DNA of 64,000 bases. It comes from Cladorhizidae sp. MBARI D1340-BT2 (Eukaryota; Porifera; Demospongiae; Poecilosclerida; Cladorhizidae). The notes below the pieces were generated by a model. The model did not search any database. It was not told the origin of the DNA and worked only from the letters and a program-made list of their open reading frames with translations. Below, piece by piece: positions 1 through 11,980 of the stretch (the stretch's first letter is position 1; the number at the start of each line of letters is the position of its first letter). The position numbers were made by a program, and so were the translations under genes. Location: positions 33,570,640 through 33,634,639 of the forward strand of contig JAQNBH010000014.1 in assembly GCA_028752905.1 (NCBI GenBank), given 5' to 3'.

Positions 1-279
1 TCAAGGGGAGACTATTCCACACCTTAACAAAATCTGGTGGTTACGATTGAACTATGGACTATAGCTCAAAAGACAGATCAGATCTTACATTAAAAATGCT
101 TCATACATGTAGGTTTAACTATTTCAAAGTTATCTGCAGCTTCTGCAGCTCAAGGGGGTGCCTCAAAATCTTGAAGACGTGAGTGTGCTGCTTGTGTGGC
201 TGCTGACAGCAAAGTGCTGGACAATTAGAAATTGTATCTGTGGCTAGAGCAAGTTCTACTCTAGGGGTGAGTGGTTTCA

Positions 280-1990
280 TTGGGTGCTAGAGGATGAGTG
301 GTTGCCAGAGGATGAGTGGGTGCCAGAGGATGAGTGGGTGCCAGAGGATGAGTGGTTGCTAGAGGATGAGTGGTTGCTAGAGGATGAGTGGTTGCTAGAG
401 GATGAGTGGTTGCTAGAGGATGAGTGGGTGCTAGAGGATGAGTGGGTGCTAGAGGATGAGTGGTTGCTAGAGGATGAGTGGTTGCTAGAGGATGAGTGGT
501 TGCTAGAGGATGAGTGGTTGCTAGAGGATGAGTGGTTGCTAGAGGATGAGTGGGTGCTAGAGGATGAGTGGTTGCTAGAGGATGAGTGGTTGCTAGAGGA
601 TGAGTGGTTGCTAGAGGATGAGTGAGTGGCTAGATGATGAGTGGTTGCTAGAGGATGAGTGGGTGCTAGAGGATGAGTGGTTGCTAGAGGATGAGTGGTT
701 GCTAGAGGATGAGTGGGTGCTAGAGGATGAGTGGTTGCTAGAGGATGAGTGGGAGCTAGAGGATGAGTGGGTGCTAGAGGATGAGTGGTTGCTAGAGGAT
801 GAGTGGTTGCTAGAGGATGAGTGGTTGCTAGAGGATGAGTGGTTGCTAGAGGATGAGTGGGTGCTAGAGGATGAGTGGTTGCTAGAGGATGAGTGGTTGC
901 TAGAGGATGAGTGGTTGCTAGAGGATGAGTGGGTGCTAGAGGATGAGTGGTTGCTAGAGGATGAGTGGGTGCTAGAGGATGAGTGGGTGCTAGAGGATGA
1001 GTGGTTGCTAGAGGATGAGTGGGTGCTAGAGGATGAGTGGTTGCTAGAGGATGAGTGGGTGCTAGAGGATGAGTGGTTGCTAGAGGATGAGTGGTTGCTA
1101 GAGGATGAGTGGGTGCTAGAGGATGAGTGGTTGCTAGAGGATGAGTGGTTGCTAGATGATGAGTGGGTGCTAGAGGATGAGTGGTTGCTAGAGGATGAGT
1201 GGTTGCTAGAGGATGAGTGGTTGCCAGAGGATGAGTGGTTGCTAGAGGATGAGTGGGTGCTAGAGGATGAGTGGGTGCTAGAGGATGAGTGGTTGCTAGA
1301 GGATGAGTGGTTGCTAGAGGATGAGTGGTTGCTAGAGGATGAGTGGTTGCTAGAGGATGAGTGGTTGCCAGAGGATGAGTGGTTGCTAGAGGATGAGTGG
1401 GTGCTAGAGGATGAGTGGTTGCCAGAGGATGAGTGGGTGCTAGAGGATGAGTGGTTGCTAGAGGATGAGTGGTTGCTAGAGGATGAGTGGTTGCTAGAGG
1501 ATGAGTGGTTGCTAGAGGATGAGTGGTTGCTATAGAGGATGAGTGGGTGCTAGGGGATGAGTGGTTGCTAGAGGATGAGTGGGTGCTAGAGGATGAGTGG
1601 TTGCTAGAGGATGAGTGGTTGCCAGAGGATGAGTGGTTGCTATAGAGGATGAGTGGGTGCTAGAGGATGAGTGGTTGCTAGAGGATGAGTGGTTGCTAGA
1701 GGATGAGTGGTTGCTAGAGGATGAGTGGTTGCTAGAGGATGAGTGGTTGCTAGAGGATGAGTGGTTGCCAGAGTGGTTGCTAGAGGATGAGTGGTTGCTA
1801 GAGGATGAGTGGTTGCTAGAGGATGAGTGGTTGCTAGAGGACGAGTGGTTGCTAGAGGATGAGTGGTTGCTAGAGGATGAGTGGTTGCTAGAGGATGAGT
1901 GGTTGCTAGAGGATGAGTGGTTGCTAGAGGATGAGTGGTTGCTAGAGGATGAGTGGTTGCTAGAGGATGAGTGGGTGCTAGAGGGAGTGG
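280..1990. repeat. 18-bp minisatellite, ~95 copies
   Basis: The unit is GAGGATGAGTGGTTGCTA with G/T and C/T variants. The single-copy sequence GTGGTTTCATTGGG flanks both ends (271-284 and 1987-2000), so the array grew inside the fold-back loop. Because 18 is a multiple of 3, it creates long open frames (LLEDEW repeats on +, HPLATT repeats on -) that have no other sign of being genes. The run is broken by small indels at ~620, ~1530 and ~1640. Confidence 0.95.
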
Positions 1991-2189
1991 TTTCATTGGG
2001 CGCTAGGCGAGTGTGGTCAAGTGTGTGGACACTAAAAATAAAAGTGTTTTCCCACTGGAATAAAAGTGTTTTTCAATCCCTGGGGGCTTGACACGTTTTA
2101 ATGAAACCACTCCTCCCTAGAGCAGCTTCCTCTAGCCACAGGTACCCATTTCAACTGTCCAGCACATTCTTATCAGGGGCCACCTAGCG

Positions 2190-2945
2190 GCACACGCGGC
2201 CACCCTAGCAGCGCACTCGAGCAGCACACTCGGGCCACCCTAGCAGCACACTCGGGCCCCCCTAGCAGCACACTCGGGCCACCCTAGCAGCACACTCGGG
2301 CCACCCTAGCAGCACACTCGGGCCACCCTAGCAGCACACTCGGCCACCCTAGCAGCACACCGGGCCACCCTAGCAGCACACTCGGGCCCCCTAGCAGCAC
2401 ACTCGGGCCACCCTAGCAGCACACTCGGGACACCCTAGCAGCACACTCGGGGCCCCTAGCAGCACACTCGGGCCCCCCTAGCAGCAGACTCGGGCCTCCC
2501 TAGCAGCACACTCGGGACACCCTAGCAGCACACTCGGGCCCCCTAGCAGCACACTCGGGCCACCCTAGCAGGACACTCGGGCCCCCCTAGCAGCACGCTC
2601 GGGCCCCCCTAGCAGCACACTCGGCCACCCTAGCAGCACACTCGGCCACCCTAGCAGCACACTCGGGCCACCCTAGCAGCACACTCGGCCACCCTAGCAG
2701 CACACCGGGCCACCCTAGCAGCACACTCGGGCCACCCTAGCAGGACACTCGGGCCACCCTAGCAGCACACTCGGGCCACCCTAGCGGCACACTCGGGCCA
2801 CCCTAGTGGCACACTCGGGCCACCCTAGCAGCACACTCGGGCCACCCTAGCAGCACACTCGGGCCACCCTAGCAGCACACTCGGGCCACCCTAGCAGCAC
2901 ACTCGGGCCCCCCTAGCAGCACACTCGGGGGTCCCCTAGCAGCAC
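2190..2945. repeat. ~22-bp minisatellite, ~34 copies
   Basis: The unit is CCCTAGCAGCACACTCGGGC plus 1-3 variable bases, with frequent 1-bp length variation. It lies in the right arm of the fold-back element and is an expansion of a segment present once in the left arm (~176-200). Confidence 0.93.
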
Positions 2946-3112
2946 ACTAGGGCCTTCAAGATTTTGAGGCATCCCCTTTAGCTACAAATAACTTTGAGCA
3001 ACATTATTAAAAAGAGAATACAGAGCGACCATATTTTTAGCTATTTATCAAGTCCATGCAGTGAAGTGTATTTCTACGGAGATCCAAAGTCATAACCTCA
3101 AGATTTCGTTAG

Positions 3113-5356
3113 CTATTGTCCTCCCCCCATCAAATGGACGCTGCTATAGTAACCTATCCTCTGTTCCTCACCTTGCTGTAGGGAAGGAAAGGGCAGCTGG
3201 TGCTGGCTAGAGCCACCTCTGCTTATGTCAGACCCAGAAGAAGAGGAGGGAGACTGTGCCTGTCCTGGGACTGAGCCAGCCAACCAAGATTTGATGCTGT
3301 GGACAGAGTGTGCTGTGTCCACGTAGATGGGGATGTTACCTCCTCCTTCCCCCGGCTCTGTAGCCTTGTTACTGCTGCCGCCATGCGGGGAACCACCTAC
3401 ATATGTTTGTATGTGCGTGCGTGTGTATGCATGTAGCACAAGTCAACTCTAGTCTGAACGGCAAGACCTACCAGACTGACCCAGACTGATCTCCCATACC
3501 TATTTCCTAGGGCTAGGGCTAGGGCTAGGGCTAGGGCTAGGGCTAGAACAGCTTCTTGACGTCAACTATGCACACGGTGCCATTTTGTTCTCAGTGGGAG
3601 TGGCTCCTGCTCTGTGGGAGTGGTTCCTGTTCTGGTCTCCAGAGATGCATACTGACAAAAGTCTCGTAGAGGTCAGAGTATTCAACTTCTGCCATTCTGT
3701 ATCAGCAATCAGCAGCCATCATGAGATGCAGTGATAGGGCTAGGACTAGCAGCCATCATGAGATGCAGTGATAGGGCTAGGACTAGCAGCCATTGTCAGA
3801 TGCCGTGATAGGGCTAGGACTAGCAGCCATTGTCAGATGCAGTGATAGGGCTAGGACTAGCAGCCATCATGAGATGCAGTGATAGGGCTAGGACTAGCAG
3901 CCATCATGAGATGCAGTGATAGGGCTAGGACTAGCAGCCATCATGAGATGCAGTGATAGGGCTAGGACTAGCAGCCATCATGAGATGCAGTGATAGGGCT
4001 AGGACTAGCAGCCATCATGAGATGCAGTGATAGGGCTAGGACTAGCAGCCATCATGAGATGCAGTGATAGGGCTAGGACTAGCAGCCATCATGAGATGCA
4101 GTGATAGGGCTAGGACTAGCAGCCATCATGAGATGCAGTGATAGGGCTAGGACTAGCAGCCATTGTCAGATGCAGTGATAGGGCTAGGACTAGCAGCCAT
4201 CATGAGATGCAGTGATAGGGCTAGGACTAGCAGCCATCATGAGATGCAGTGATAGGGCTAGGACTAGCAGCCATCATGAGATGCAGTGATAGGGCTAGGA
4301 CTAGCAGCCATCATGAGATGCAGTGATAGGGCTAGGACTAGCAGCCATTTTGGCTTGCTTAATTGACTGATTCAAATTGCCTGCTGATGAAGCTGCCTCA
4401 CAAGTGCCCCACAGTAGCAATGGGTGGAGCTAATGTGGGCCAGATGACATACTTAAGAAGCTAATGTGGGCCAGATCACATACTTAAGAAGCTAATGTGG
4501 GCCAGATCACATACTTAAGAAGCTAATGTGGGCCAGATGACATACTTAAGAAGCTAATGTGGGCTAGATCACATACTTAAGAAGCTAATGTGGGCCAGAT
4601 CACATACTTAAGAAGCTAATGTGGGCCAGATCACATACTTAAGAAGCTAATTTGGGCCAGATGACATACTTTAGAAGGCCAGATCACATACTAAAGAAGC
4701 TAATGGGGGCCAGATGACATACTTAGAAGCTAATGTGGGCTAGATAACAACGTCAAGGCATCAAGGTGTTTTATCACAACTCAGAAACTGACAAGGGATT
4801 TATTGCCTAAAATTTAAAAAGACTGTTTAGCTACAATCAATCACCATGGCCCGGTTCACAGCAGAGAGTCTTAGCTACAATTCTATTCTAATGAGTGTGA
4901 AGAGAAGTCTAAGAGCAAGTGAGACCCTTCTTGTCTCCATGACATTCAGCAAGATGATGGTTACATTAGCAAACATCAGGAAAGTATTATTTTATAACTT
5001 GTCCTAATGGTCTAGATACCTAAATTTACACCAATTAGCAGGTTAGCTAGCTCACTTGCAGAATCTGTCGTCGGCTCTCCATTCTCTCGCGCTTCCTCCA
5101 CCAGTACCTCTTGATGATTCACCTGCATCAGCGCTGCTTTCTCGTGCTCATGTGACAGTCCATCACTGCTGATCAGTCTAGAATCAGGAATAGGACTGTG
5201 TAGAAGGGTGAAGCTCGACAGCACGCTGCTCGATAACAAGCACTCTTCTGGTGATATCTCTACCAGATCATTAGGATCGTCTTCGCTACAGCCGCCACTG
5301 CTAGAAAACGTTGCGTACGACGCGAACGACTGGCACTCACTCCTTTCTCTGTCCAT
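3113..5356 (-). CDS. Two-exon Ser-rich protein of unknown function
   Basis: Exon 1 is 5356-5056. ATG is at 5356, giving 100 codons plus 1 base and a consensus donor A|GTGAGC. The product begins MDRERSECQSFASY and is acidic and Ser-rich (GGCSEDDPNDLVEISPEE). Exon 2 starts at 3396 after the acceptor TATGTAG. Its two leading bases complete an AGT (Ser) codon, so the phases match. It is Gly/Ser-rich with a central stretch NIPIYVDTAHSVHSIKSWL. It either splices at 3172 (CAAG|GTGAGG) or reads on to a TAG at 3113, which would give about 194 aa. A TATA-like TTTATAGG on the minus strand lies ~60 bp upstream of the ATG. I do not recognise the family. The intron 3397-5055 holds two minisatellites. The exon pair is supported by composition, phase and splice sites only. 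Confidence 0.5.
3509..3546. repeat. (GGGCTA)n hexamer run, 6 copies
   Basis: A perfect GGGCTA run in the intron of the Ser-rich gene. It resembles, but is not, the TTAGGG telomere repeat. Similar GGGCTA/CCCTAG runs recur at 21988-22046 and 57780-57975. Confidence 0.9.
3718..4350. repeat. 37-bp minisatellite, ~17 copies
   Basis: The unit starts AGCAGCCATCATGAGATGCA and ends GATAGGGCTAGGACT. Three or four units carry the variant CATTGTCAGATG. It is intronic to the Ser-rich gene. Confidence 0.93.
4426..4740. repeat. ~31-bp minisatellite, ~10 copies
   Basis: The unit is AGCTAATGTGGGCCAGATCA followed by CATACTTAAGA. The last copies are degenerate. It is intronic to the Ser-rich gene. Confidence 0.9.
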
Positions 5357-5404
5357 TTCTTCTGCAAAAAAACTGGGTCGACTATGAACCAGCAGGTAGC
5401 CCGT

Positions 5405-6360
5405 TGGAGTTGCCTATCCTATAAACTGACCATGCCCCCTTCCCACTGCATTTTTGTTTGTTAACCACGCCCGATGGTGGTGTCCCCTTACAAATAAATA
5501 GCCCAGCACCTGGCTCGGCATCAGCAACTCAAACCAAAAAATGAATGTTGAGTTCAACTGACAACACCAATCAACACCTTATTCCTGATGAAGGCTAGAG
5601 CATCTACGGAGAGATACAATTTGAGAGGTGTTACTATGTCATCATCTAAATAAAAGTAAAATTCAGAAAGCAAGTTTGTGAGAACAGGTTTGCACATCAT
5701 TATTTTGGAAGTGACGAGTAGCTTTCTTACAGTAAGTAGTTCTGAGTTTGGTATCAAAACAGGAGCTATTGCATTAGAATTAAGTGCCAGTCATGGTACT
5801 TTAATCGTAGTTATTTTCCTCAATACTTATCTTTCTCTTCAAACTTATTCACAACAACAGACTTTCCTTCTAGCCTCCCACTAAACTGACCATGCCCCCT
5901 TCCCAGGAAACCTTACTACTGTATTTTTGTTTGTTACCCTGATTAGCTATAACCACGCCCGATGGTGGTGTCCCCTTACAAATAAATAGCTCAGCACCTG
6001 GCTCGGCATCAGCAACTCAAACCAAAAAATGAATGTTGAGTTCAACTGACAACACCAGTCAACACCTTATTCCTGATGAAGGCTAGAGCATCTACGGAGA
6101 GATACAATTTGAGAGGTGTTATTATGTCAACTGAGAGATCATCTAAAATTCAGAAAGCAAGTTTGTGAGAACAAGTTTGCACATCATTATTTTGGAAGTG
6201 CCGAGTAGCTTTCTTACAGTAAGTAGTTCTGAGTTTGGTATCAAAACAGGAGCTATTGCATTAGCCAGTCATGGTACTTTAATCTGTAGTTATTTTCCTC
6301 AATATTTATCTTTCTCTTCAAACTTATTCACAACAACAGACTTTCCTTCTAGCCTCCCAC
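5405..6360. repeat. ~480-bp tandem duplication
   Basis: 5412-5880 and 5884-6358 are near-identical direct repeats. They share AAACTGACCATGCCCCCTTC, TCAGCAACTCAAACC, TCCTGATGAAGGC and GAACA(G/A)GTTTGCACATC. They differ by small indels: the second copy has an extra GAAACCTTACTACTG and AACTGAGAG and lacks GAATTAAGTGC. The left edge lies within the likely promoter of the minus-strand gene starting at 5356. No gene is recognised inside. Confidence 0.9.
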
Positions 6361-6419
6361 CATGCCTACCTACTCCCTGCTCAGAACTCGCTCTGGAATT
6401 CTCTCCCAATTACATTAAA

Positions 6420-6955
6420 TAAACTAATTCACTTGACAATTTAAGCAACACCACTTACAGCACTTTGACTTTTAACCACTTGACTAAATATAATTATTCC
6501 TCCATGTACTTGTGTACTTAAGTTTACTCTTCATAATAGCCTCTTGGCTGTTGAGTAGGATCTTTTACATTAAAAAAAATACACCCCAAAACTCGCCCCA
6601 AAGCAAATATTTTGAACGAGAATCCAGGTGTATAAGCAACGACTTTGGGATTAAGACATCTGAAGTGTTTGGCAGTGAGGCTTGTCCTTCATTTTTTTAA
6701 GGAGATTTAAGTAGGATTGCAGGTGAAAAAGGGGGGGCATTTTCTTTGCATATTCCATCTTTTATAACTGTCAAGTAGCTATATATTGCAATACAGTTGC
6801 TTTGCTGGTTTTCTAGCCACGATCATGACTGCTTTTAAACTTTGTCACTTGTGTATAATAAAAACTTATTATTGCTTAATTAATGACCTTCAAGTAAGTT
6901 ATTCGCATGTCTCTAGGATGCTCGATGGTTAATTACGTACAATTTCTGATACAAT
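6420..6955. other. AT-rich intergenic stretch, nothing recognised
   Basis: No repeat, splice-supported exon or RNA gene was seen. Short open frames here look random. Confidence 0.5.
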
Positions 6956-6958
6956 ATC

Positions 6959-7310
6959 CTAATGATATCCATCGATGCTAGCTCTAAAAATGGTCTTGTT
7001 ACTGTATATACTCCTCGAGTTTTCAAATACTGCATAGAAAAAAACTTCATTCTCCTTCACAAGTTGTATTGGGTGGACACATCGATGAGCAAGGAAGCTA
7101 TCATGTAAATTAGTTCCTGAAGAAATTGTGTTCGGAAGGTTACACATCTACTTCAGTTGGTGGAGAGGTTGTGAGGCTTGCCCAGTTGTTTCTATATGCT
7201 GTTCTTACAGTCACTTCCACTTCGATCATTCCTCTGTCCACATTTGTGGCTAAACAAGAGCCACTTGAAGGCTCCACTTGAGACAGAGCTTCATCACCTA
7301 GAGATAAATC
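6959..7310 (-). CDS. Two candidate exons, product unknown
   Basis: Candidate exon X is 7310-7209, with acceptor AAGTTGCAG and donor ACT|GTAAGA. It is 34 codons, beginning DLSLGDEALSQVEPSSGS and ending DRGMIEVEVT. Candidate exon Y starts at 7116 after TTTCTTCAG. Joined in phase 0 it ends after 19 codons. A second frame (HDSFLAHRCVHPIQLV...) is open to 6959 but does not match the phase. The frame ambiguity means this could be a decayed gene or chance. Confidence 0.22.
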
Positions 7311-7439
7311 CTGCAACTTTAGAAACGGCATGTAGATATTATTATTATCACTTTACAGCACACATGAATTACAGATGAGGTGACAGTGATGTGAGGATGT
7401 AGCTTTGTACTGATGGTCTACTAGAAATTAACTAGTAGC

Positions 7440-10400
7440 CAATAATGGCTTGAAATTACAAGGGGAGGGAACATTAGAACAATTTACACATGGACATTGA
7501 AAGTGGAAAGCGCACGAGTTATTGGAATCTAAGTTTGATTATGAAAAATAATTTTAATTGTAGACAATGACATGTTCAGATCAACACACGGCAGAGAGTT
7601 AGGTTAGGGAGCCGAGAAGAAATGCTGACTTTTGATTGCGGTGGATTGAGTGTGGAGTAACTTACGTGTCCTCCCGATCTTGTACCTCGATGATAGAGTT
7701 ATATAATTGAGGATGTTCATGTGACCTGTAGGGTATTTTAAAGATTTGAAAGTGTGACGTAGAAGGCTCAAGGTCTGATAAGAGGATGTTTGATACATGA
7801 TGGCTCCATGTTAGGTCACTTGAAATAATTACACCTACAGCAGGTCTTTAACACTATTTTTGGAGTTGATGCAAATGTCATCCAAAAAGTATTTATAGTC
7901 AACAGCAGGCACTTTTGAGAAAAACCTCAAAAGGCAACACTTCGAGATGTTAAAAGAGAGATGCCAATCATTCGACCATTTTGCGAGGGAAGGGATACAT
8001 CAGAAACTGATTTAATACCTTTATAAAATACTTGGCATCATCTGCATAATTATAAGAGTAGAGCAGATGAAGAAATGGTTGTGGGAATGTTGTTTATGTA
8101 GGCGGGGCACCTGAACTGACTGGAAGCAGATCAGAGTGTTATTATTATTTAGTGATACCATTTGACAGCGAGGTCTGGTATCCTCTGAACTAATGCCACG
8201 GCTATCCTGTTATACCAGAACACGATAGTTTGAAAACTTGATGAGGAACACTACCAAAAGCCTTGCAGTAGTCCAAGCACGCGTGCATCTAGTTGAGATG
8301 TCTCATTAAGTGCTATGTCAGCACTGTGGACTAAACAAAGCAACTGTTGAGTTGCTGAATGTCCTTTAGAAATCCAAACTGAGTTGGATAGATAGATTGT
8401 CAGATGAATCCCATAACCTTTGTGTAAATTATCCATTCCGACAAGAGAAATACATCAGAGAAGGGATGTGTTTGTAGTTTCTAACTGATGATTTGTCCCC
8501 AGACTTAATATATGGGGGGTGATAATGTGAACACGCCAGTGTTTGAGGATTTGAGACTTGGAGTAAAGAGGTGTCTGACAGGCACATGGTATATATCCAT
8601 GTACAGAGGAGAAATAGAGTTGTTCTTGGTTATGATTGATATAACTAGAGCACTTGGATTTGTTTTTAGATGAGAAGTTCTTTATCAGATTTGTTTCCAA
8701 AGCTGATTTAGCCTTTAAGATGGAGGACTTAACAATCTCTTCAAAAGTATGAAGCTTCAGCAGGTTACTTGGGGAAGGACGCTAATTGCATTTCCTTCTC
8801 AGTGAATTGAGGAAATTTAATTGATGTTTGAGTTCAGGGGTGCGATCTTAGTTGGATTCACTGCGATCTTAGCCCGACCTTTGGAATAAAAAGATTCATT
8901 GCCTGACTCAGGATCTCTTTAAATGCCTGCCATGCTTTTTCACAATCTCACTTGAGTTAAGGCACCTACTAAAATCGGCATCCAGGAGATAAGAACAGAG
9001 GCCAGGAAGATCTGCTTTAGACAAGCATGGATTGAAATTTGAAGGGCCTAGCAGGACTATGAGATATGTGAAAGGAAACAACACAGGGGTCAGAAAAGAT
9101 TGAACAAGAATCAACAAACGGACCAGAAATCAGCAAATCTGTGTTTGTAAAAACTCGATCAAGAACATTTCCGGTTGGCGTGTCAATTGAGTTGTTAAAG
9201 ATTGTGCTCAAACACAAATTCACAAAAGAGATTTGATTGATGAAGCAGTTAGGGTAGACAAGCAAGTGTCTGGTATATTAAAATTGTAATAAGATCTGAA
9301 GTGTGAATTTGAAGACAGTAAGTATAGGTTAATTCGGAGTTTGGAGGAAGATGAAGTGTAGTCAAAGTAACCACAGGGTTATAACAAATGTTAATAGTGA
9401 TGATTATCAACATACTAAGGACTGAATAGGTATTGAATCCTTCACTGCAACCAATATCCAACCTCCCCGACTGCCACGATCATTACAGAAAATACTATAG
9501 AAAGGGTGAATTTCATTGTTGTAGATGTAAGCCAACCTCAGTGATGCAGATTATGTCATAAGTAGATGAATATACAAAAATTGGTAGAGAAGTAAGTTTG
9601 GTAACTATACTATGTGCATTGAATAGACGGTTTTAAACTGCCGATAGTCAAGTTAAAGGTTGTGGATTTGAAAGTAGACATGTCGAAGACTGCATGTCAA
9701 GAGGCTGGGAATTGTCACAATGAGGGAGTTTAGATGGACACAATTCAGTAGAAAGAATAGCATTTGAGGTTGGAGGTGGTGAAAGTGCTAAGTGATGATC
9801 CGAGAGGATTAATTTATTACCTCCTTGATATTTAGCGTGGACTTTATTGATAATTACCACAAATCTTCATAGAGTTTCTACTCCAACCTGATAGCAGGAG
9901 AGCCTTTAACAAAGTAGAGTCCCTTCTTCTCTCAGAAAGGGATAGATCTGGCTTTGATGGAATACGGGTGCTCGAGGACATTTCTTCTGGACAGAATGCT
10001 CTGAACTTCAGAGGTGCAGGTCAGCTTGACCAGGATGGGCCTTAGACAGTTGGAGTTTCGTTGGAAACGACCCAGACAAAAGTGGTCCCTGATCAAATCT
10101 GATTTGAAGGAGGGATCAATACCAGAGAGAACTGATAAGATAACTGTGGCGTCACCTTGATGATGAGAGTAATGAGATTTATCACTTGAAGACTCCTGAA
10201 CGCAAAAAGAATCAGATTGAATCTTGCCTCAGACGAGTCAGTTTAACGCTTCTTCTTTGCAAGGTTTTTGCCACTGTCAGTAGCAAGACACCATTTAGGC
10301 TTGTCGCCGTGTCATTCCTGGAAGCTGCAAAGTTGGAATAACTGATATTTTGAGGCTGTGAGCTTGTAAAAGACAGATAGGATGAGTAAGGTCATGCATA
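7440..10400 (-). pseudogene. Decayed non-LTR retrotransposon (LINE): ORF1, endonuclease, RT remains
   Basis: Read on the minus strand, LINE domains appear in order but broken by stops and frameshifts. ~10250-9870 looks like an ORF1-type domain (RPILVKLTCTSEVQSILSRR). ~9650-9020 looks like an apurinic-type endonuclease (YNNEIHPFYSIF, then NDRGSRGGWILVAVKDSI, then GNVLDRVFTNTDLL before a degenerate SD.C motif). ~8440-8240 is an RT fragment (HSATQQLLCLVHSADIALNE, with DYCKAFGSVPHQVFK in another frame). ~7800-7600 resembles the post-RT region (LLRHTFKSLKYPTGHM). Domain order and style fit CR1/L2/Jockey-like LINEs; the exact clade is inference. The 5' and 3' ends are approximate. Confidence 0.7.
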
Positions 10401-11980
10401 CTGGAGACCTTGAGCAATGCTATTTCCTACAATCATTTCTTACAAGGTTGAAAGGTGGCACTGTGGGCAGGAGAAAGGTACTCTGAAATTACTTATAGCA
10501 GTGAATCTTGCACAGTGACAATGGACCCATTCCTGACACCTGGGCCTTCTGCCTTTTGGCGGTCTTCTCACTTATTTTTTCTTTGCAGGGTAAATAATCT
10601 GTTTCTTGTTAATAGTTGCAGCTAGAGTTTGCAGCTAGAGTTACAGGTGGTGGGCATTGATTGCCATCCCTACTCTTGACTGGAAAGCTATTTTTATGAA
10701 ACTGACCCAATAATTGCAGCACCTCAAAGGTTATCGCATACATCAAGCTTTTCTAAAAGCTTCAATAGCTGTGGAATAAGAGGTCAATTGCGACTTCCAG
10801 TTTACTTTGTAGCTATATAGCTATTGTATAACTATGTATAAAAGTTTTCTGCATGCGTATGGCTTACGCCTGGCCAAATGCCTGAACCAATTTGAACCAA
10901 ACTTGGTGAGTGCGCTGACGGTAGATCAGGGGGTGTTACTTTTTAAATTTGTAAAAAATCATTACTAAACCCTAAACATTTTTCATTTCTCAGAATTTAT
11001 GAAATTGACGACGTAATTTTTTTAATAAAGTCTGACGGATGGAAGTTCAGTCATGCCAAGATGCATATGTTTATTTATATATACAAGGGGGCATCCAGGG
11101 GATATGAACATTTGTTACCAAACATGGTTTGTATTGAAATATTATTATTCAACTTGCTCCACCTTGTACAGCCTCTGGTGCCGCTTCCTTTCTGCAGCTG
11201 TTCTAATCACTAATTAACCACAACCAGTTTTCACTTCTTAGAAAAATATAAATTTTACAGTGTTGTTTTGATAGAATATATTTTCCGTGTGCATGAACAC
11301 AAAAAGGAATGTCACATCTTCACATACTGAGGCAGGGATACTGCTAGTTACTAAATTTGTTCGACGAATTTTAAACTTCTTAGAAAGTGGGCCAGGAACT
11401 CTCTAGTTGCACTGCTGCAAAGTGCGCAGATGCTCGAGCCCAAGCCTGTTGCTGAAAATAACCCCATTACCATCCAGCACACGGATTGTGGCATTGAGAA
11501 TTGCAATGATGTTCTCAACCGTCAGATTTATTTTCATGGAAACCCCCTCACTGCCGCCCTTCATGGGGAATGAAGCTACTGTGCTATGGAGAAAATGCTC
11601 ATTTAGACTTTTTTGGCGCCATTTTCATCACTTGTAAATCATATTCCCTTCACATGGGTACCTCATGGTTGCATTTTGAATCCCCAGGAAATGCTGGACA
11701 CCCCTGCTATTAGGGTTTCATCCTCTAGAAATTCCATGATCTGTTATCTATACATACCTCCAGTATTTCCTTCTTATCTGGACAATACTGGCAAGTAGTT
11801 ATAATATCTAAACTCAGAGAAAATATCATCCATCATGTAACTAAAATTCCCAAAAGTGCTGAGGTGTGATGGTAGGTTTCTATTACACATGGCATATGTC
11901 TCTATATAGGATATAGATGTCTTTAGTTAGAAATATAGATGGTAAAAAAGGTGGCTCTCATTCTATATTTTCCTACATTG
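10400..11980. other. Intergenic, no supported gene
   Basis: A short minus-strand frame near 11405-11560 (INLTVENIIAILNATIRV) looks protein-like but has no start, splice or family support. Nothing else is recognised. Confidence 0.4.

Larger units (their letters stand above)
25..3115. mobile_element. Fold-back (long inverted repeat) element with internal minisatellites
   Basis: Positions ~25-280 match, as reverse complement, positions ~3115-2100 in collinear blocks. 121-176 (core CCTCAAAATCTTGAAG) pairs with ~2998-2953. ~205-275 (core GTGCTGGACA, TGTGGCTAGAG, GAGTGGTTTCAT) pairs with ~2185-2098. The outermost block (30-52, AAATCT..GGTTA) pairs with ~3113-3090 with more mismatches. The loop holds an 18-bp array (280-1990). 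The right arm is interrupted by a 22-bp array (2190-2945) exactly where the left arm has one single-copy unit (GTGAGTGTGCTGCTTG). Drosophila FB elements are the known analogue of a palindromic element with tandem repeats in its arms. No transposase is visible, so mobility is inference. Confidence 0.65.

Noticed and set aside
284..2091. Long LLEDEW-repeat and HPLATT-repeat open frames
   Set aside because: They come from an 18-bp minisatellite whose period is a multiple of 3. They are open on both strands and have no start context, splice sites or flanking coding sequence.
3509..3546. Interstitial telomere repeat
   Set aside because: The hexamer is GGGCTA, not TTAGGG, and it is short and internal.
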